64,000 nucleotides of DNA from Brevibacillus aydinogluensis (GTDB lineage: Bacteria > Bacillota > Bacilli > Brevibacillales > Brevibacillaceae). The notes beneath the pieces were generated by a model. That model did no database searches, was not told the DNA's origin, and saw only the letters and a program-made list of their open reading frames with translations. Both the position numbers and the translations under genes were made by a program. Below, piece after piece: positions 60,977 through 64,000 of this stretch (its first letter is position 1; every line of letters begins with the position of its first letter). Where the stretch lies: NCBI RefSeq assembly GCF_031954365.1, contig NZ_JAUSVZ010000002.1. The stretch is one strand, 5' to 3'.

Positions 60977-62440
60977 TTAGTGTATAACCGCACCGCTGCC
61001 CTCTTCTTTGCCGGCTGCCCCGGCAGGAAGCGGATCAAAAGAGGGTGGAGCAATGATGTCGGGCGGCGGAAGATTGGCGGGCGGCTGCTCGGCTTCGGGG
61101 CTGGTGCTTGGCGGCGGAGACGATTGCTGTCCGCCCGTTCCGCCCGAAGCGGGAATGTCCGCTGGGGAGTTGTCCGTTCTCCCTTTTCCGGCCGACACGT
61201 CACCGGAATCAGCCGGTTTGGACTTGCCGCCGTTGAGTGCCGGCGTGGAACCGGCAGCCGATTGGCCGGTTTTCCCTGCCTGTTTGGAAGCTCCCGTCTT
61301 CCCGTTTCCAGCCGTCTGTTTGCTTGGCGCTGTCGTCTTTTTTTGTTCCGCGCGTGCGTACTCGGCAACGGCCGCCTCGCTCAAGGTTGCGCCTGTTGTG
61401 ACCTTCATGGCGCTTTGCAGGGCGGAGCGGACCTGATCCATCTTCTCTTTGGGCCACAGCGTGTACAGGAGGCGGGAATCCCACACGGCGCCATTGTCCA
61501 GCGAAACGATCCGCTCCGAGGAAATGCTGGTGAAATCGAGGGCCAATCCGGTGATCTGCTCTTTGGACAGATCGGTTTTGATGTGCTGGCCCGCTGTCTC
61601 CAGAATGGCGAACGCGTTCCTGAGGCCATTCATCGACGTCACTTTGTCGGCCACCGCCCTGATCACTTCCTGCTGCCGCCGGTTGCGGTCAAAATCGCTG
61701 GAGTCGTAAGCGTGTCCCCGCCGGTCCACACGGTGGCGGACAAAGCCGAGAGCCTGCTCGCCGTTCAGCACCTGCCGTCCCTTTTTCAGACGCTTGTAGA
61801 CGCCCCCTTGGGGTAGTTCATAGACGAGGTCGCGGTCGACCGTCACCTCTACCCCGCCCAGCTTGTCAATCACTGCGGTGAAGCCTTCAAAGTCAAACAG
61901 GACGTAATGCTGCACCGGGATGCCCATCATCGCTTCGACCGTTTTTTTCAACAGCGAGACGCCGTTTTCGGTCACCGGCTCACCTCGCTGCTCTGCGCGA
62001 ATCCGCACGCTTTCCCCGGCGGCAAACACGCTGTTGATCTTGTGGTAACCCGGGTAGCCCGGCATCTGGACGCGGGTGTCGCGCGGCAGAGAGACCATCG
62101 TCACCCGCTGCGCATCGGGATCGACGACGGTCAGAATCAGCACGTCGGTGTTTAACATGCCCCCCAATTTCCGGGTGTCGGTCCCGATAATCAGCACGGA
62201 AAGCGGCTTCTTTTTCTCGTACGCCTGCTGCGTTGCAGGCTCGTCCGGCAGCTTGTACGGGTCATTCGTAATCGTCCCCAGGGTTTCGTTGATCCGGGTG
62301 AAGCTGTAGGCGGCTCCGGCTGCCAGCATACACAGAATCAGACAGCCCGCCAGCAGCAGACGCATTCCCCATGTCCGCCGTCTCCGTCTGGCGCGGCGCC
62401 CCTTTTGTGCAGGAGCAGTCGCTTCATCCGTCTTCCGCAT
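60977..62440 (-). CDS. LytR-CpsA-Psr (LCP) family cell-wall glycopolymer transferase
   Basis: 487 residues, ATG 62440 with GAGGAG upstream. A basic cytoplasmic N-terminus and one membrane helix (residues 25-48) precede an extracellular LCP domain: PLSVLIIGTDTRKLGGMLNTD, VTMVSLPRDTRVQMPGYPGY, KINSVFA, and FVRHRVDRRGHAYDSSDFDR with the catalytic Arg residues. LCP proteins attach teichoic acids or capsule to peptidoglycan. The last 130 residues are a Lys/Gly/Ser/Pro-rich low-complexity tail, unusually long for the family and probably wall-spanning. Confidence 0.93.
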   Translation of the reverse strand: MRKTDEATAPAQKGRRARRRRRTWGMRLLLAGCLILCMLAAGAAYSFTRINETLGTITNDPYKLPDEPATQQAYEKKKPLSVLIIGTDTRKLGGMLNTDVLILTVVDPDAQRVTMVSLPRDTRVQMPGYPGYHKINSVFAAGESVRIRAEQRGEPVTENGVSLLKKTVEAMMGIPVQHYVLFDFEGFTAVIDKLGGVEVTVDRDLVYELPQGGVYKRLKKGRQVLNGEQALGFVRHRVDRRGHAYDSSDFDRNRRQQEVIRAVADKVTSMNGLRNAFAILETAGQHIKTDLSKEQITGLALDFTSISSERIVSLDNGAVWDSRLLYTLWPKEKMDQVRSALQSAMKVTTGATLSEAAVAEYARAEQKKTTAPSKQTAGNGKTGASKQAGKTGQSAAGSTPALNGGKSKPADSGDVSAGKGRTDNSPADIPASGGTGGQQSSPPPSTSPEAEQPPANLPPPDIIAPPSFDPLPAGAAGKEEGSGAVIH

Positions 62441-62703
62441 GCGTCGTCAACTCCTCAATCCCATTGTACGTGGCGTTTGGCTCGACGATTCTACCTTTTC
62501 TGGAAAAAATATGTATAATTCTATCACAATTTTGTCTGGCTTTGTAGAATGATGATAGGTTCCCAAAATGGGATCAGGTGCCGGCCTGTTCCGTCCGGAA
62601 GGCCCGCCCTCCAGAACGCACTTGCGCTCCCCACAGGAAAACGGTAGTCTAAAATTATCCAAGATAGAAACCGGAACGATCACGGGAAGCGGAGGGGCTG
62701 AGT
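62441..62703. other. Divergent intergenic region
   Basis: 263 bp between the LCP gene and the flavoprotein gene. It is AT-rich near 62500-62540, where promoters for both directions are likely (several TATAAT-like and TTGnnn-like hexamers), but no pair with good spacing stands out. No small gene with a ribosome binding site was seen. Confidence 0.35.
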
Positions 62704-63618
62704 GTGGAACACGTACAGGTGCTGATCGCCGGCGGCGGCATCGCCGGGTTGTCTGCTGCCATCTGGTGTGAACGGCTCGGATTGTCCTGTGTCCTGGTGG
62801 AAAAAAACGATCGGCTCGGCGGGCAGCTTTCGGACATCCACAACCAAATTTGGGACTTTCCACCGCGTGTATACCCGGATGGCGCGGCCTTGCTGGACGA
62901 ACTGCTCGCCCATCGATCAATTCGCGCACTCCGTCCCCGCCTTGGGGAAGCGCTCCGCTCGATCGATCTCGACAAGCACCTGGTCCATACCGACAAGACC
63001 GTGTACCTGGCCGACTACCTGATTATCGCGACGGGCGTGCGCCCCAATCGGATTCCCGCCCTCGTCGGCTGTTCGCGGGTGCTGCAGCCGTGGTTCTCCA
63101 CCACCTCGCAGGGAACCGCTGTCGCCGGCCAGGATGTCGCGGTGATCGGAGGCGGTGATCGGGCGGTGGAAAGCGCCTGCAACCTCCTGCCCCACGTCCG
63201 CAGCCTCTACCTCCTCGTCCGCAGCGATCGGCTGCGAGCCCGTCCGCAGTGGGTGGAGCGCCTTCGCCCTCACCCTTCTCTCCACGTGCTGTGGGAGACA
63301 GTGGTGAGCGACTGCCGGGAGCAAAACGGCAAAGCCGTGCTCACCCTGGACTCCCCCCGCTCCGACACGCCGCAAACGCTCGTCGTCGATTGGGTCCTGC
63401 CGCGAATCGGCGTGCGCGGGAATAGCGAGGGGTTGGGACAACTGCCTGCCTTGGAAGGCGGGTATCTGCAGACCGACGTCAACCTGCGGGTGGGTGCTGA
63501 TTGGATCTACGCCATCGGTGACATCACCAACGGCGCCGCTTATGCCAGCCTGTCACTCGCCGTCGGCCAGGCGATGAAAGCGGTCAAGCACATTTCACTT
63601 CAGGTCCCGTCGCTGTAG
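62704..63618 (+). CDS. Thioredoxin-reductase-like flavoprotein lacking the redox CxxC
   Basis: 304 residues from GTG 62704 (GGAGGGG upstream). FAD motif VLIAGGGIAGLSAAIWCERL at residue 6, NAD(P) motif VAVIGGGDRAVESACNLL about residue 148, and the FAD-contact IYAIGDITNGAAYASLSLAV near the end. The order and size are those of TrxB. The CATC-type dithiol expected before the NAD(P) motif is replaced by WFSTTSQGTAVAG. It therefore cannot reduce thioredoxin in the normal way and may be a ferredoxin/flavodoxin-NADP reductase-like enzyme or another NAD(P)H oxidoreductase. Confidence 0.85.
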   Translation: MEHVQVLIAGGGIAGLSAAIWCERLGLSCVLVEKNDRLGGQLSDIHNQIWDFPPRVYPDGAALLDELLAHRSIRALRPRLGEALRSIDLDKHLVHTDKTVYLADYLIIATGVRPNRIPALVGCSRVLQPWFSTTSQGTAVAGQDVAVIGGGDRAVESACNLLPHVRSLYLLVRSDRLRARPQWVERLRPHPSLHVLWETVVSDCREQNGKAVLTLDSPRSDTPQTLVVDWVLPRIGVRGNSEGLGQLPALEGGYLQTDVNLRVGADWIYAIGDITNGAAYASLSLAVGQAMKAVKHISLQVPSL

Positions 63619-63661
63619 CCGATCGCGTCTAGTGACCATCCGGACAAAAGGAGCCGTGATC

Positions 63662-64000
63662 ATGTACTCGTTCGTCGATAATTTTGGCCTGCCGGTGACG
63701 CTCACGTTTGACCCGGCCGTCTACCGAAACCGGCGTGCCCTGCATGTACTGGTTTTTCCGTTTTGGCAGGGCCGGCTGGTTTTTACCCGCCACCGCACGC
63801 GGGGCATCGAGCTGCCCGGAGGCAAGGTGGAGCCGGGTGAGTCCAGTCTGGCTGCCGCGATCCGGGAAACCTACGAGGAAACCGGTGCCACGCTGGAGGC
63901 GATCGAGCGCATCGGCCAGTACACCGTCAACCACAATCTGGTCAAGGATATCTACGTTGCCCGCGTGCTGGACCTGGAAACGGAGCCACCCGGTGCCGAC
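63662..64000 (+). CDS. Nudix hydrolase, YtkD-like (3' end outside window)
   Basis: First 113 residues from ATG 63662 (AAAGGAG upstream). The Nudix box GGKVEPGESSLAAAIRETYE followed by ETGA is intact (Gx5Ex7REUxEExGU). The N-terminal MYSFVDNFGLPVTLTF and LVFPFWQGRLVFTRHRTRG pattern resembles Bacillus YtkD, an RNA pyrophosphohydrolase/8-oxo-dGTPase. The C-terminus is cut off by the window. Confidence 0.88.
   Translation, partial: MYSFVDNFGLPVTLTFDPAVYRNRRALHVLVFPFWQGRLVFTRHRTRGIELPGGKVEPGESSLAAAIRETYEETGATLEAIERIGQYTVNHNLVKDIYVARVLDLETEPPGAD

Overview
The window reads as chromosome of a GC-rich, endospore-forming Bacillales bacterium, most likely Paenibacillaceae and Brevibacillus-like. This is inferred from gene content: PyrR-controlled pyr operon, GlpP antitermination, cotJABC, a YjcZ-type peptide, Gram-positive style ribosome binding sites, S-box leaders and LCP cell-wall protein. 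No rRNA, tRNA, CRISPR array, transposase or prophage was seen. Almost all of it looks vertically inherited.

Layout. 1-7.6 kb: 3' end of rqcH, small unknown proteins, a Gmad2-type secreted protein, an enoyl-CoA hydratase/CoA-transferase pair, a Cys/His/Lys/Tyr-rich peptide, a GntR regulator, a YjzC peptide and a stand-alone sigma region 1.1-like protein. 7.6-15.1 kb: membrane proteins and transporters, then a three-gene unit (MHS-family transporter, ornithine cyclodeaminase-like enzyme, glyoxalase-like protein). 15.2-17.5 kb: pncA-pncB for nicotinamide salvage, with an extra zinc ribbon on PncB. 17.6-22.4 kb: glpP and glpFKD on the minus strand, with a perfect cre match over the glpF promoter and two leader hairpins. 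22.5-24.3 kb: hom behind two tandem SAM-I riboswitches. 24.5-35 kb: pyrR-uraA-pyrB-pyrC-carA-carB-pyrF-pyrE with three PyrR attenuators; pyrK and pyrD are absent from the usual place between carB and pyrF. 35-38.8 kb: TolB-like lipid/cell-surface type beta-propeller, rluD, lspA and a small kinase.

39-48.4 kb is an alpha-glucan cluster on the minus strand: an HTH-DUF4912 protein, a GH57-GT4 fusion, a sugar nucleotidyltransferase fused to a degenerate phosphohexomutase, a GH15 glucoamylase-like enzyme and an intact phosphohexomutase. The genes overlap or nearly touch, so they probably form one operon for making and trimming an intracellular glucan or related oligosaccharide. It is the best candidate here for an under-described system.

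48.6-55.6 kb: cotJABC, a ~300-bp giant imperfect palindrome, a pspA-DUF350-DUF4178-DUF4247 membrane-stress type operon, topB and two very small genes. 55.6-60.8 kb: a two-gene unit related to 2-hydroxyacyl-CoA dehydratase activators, including a 1172-residue protein with two activator ATPase domains. 61-64 kb: LCP protein, a thioredoxin-reductase-like flavoprotein lacking the CxxC, and the 5' part of a Nudix hydrolase.

All family assignments are from reading the sequence by eye; no database search was run.
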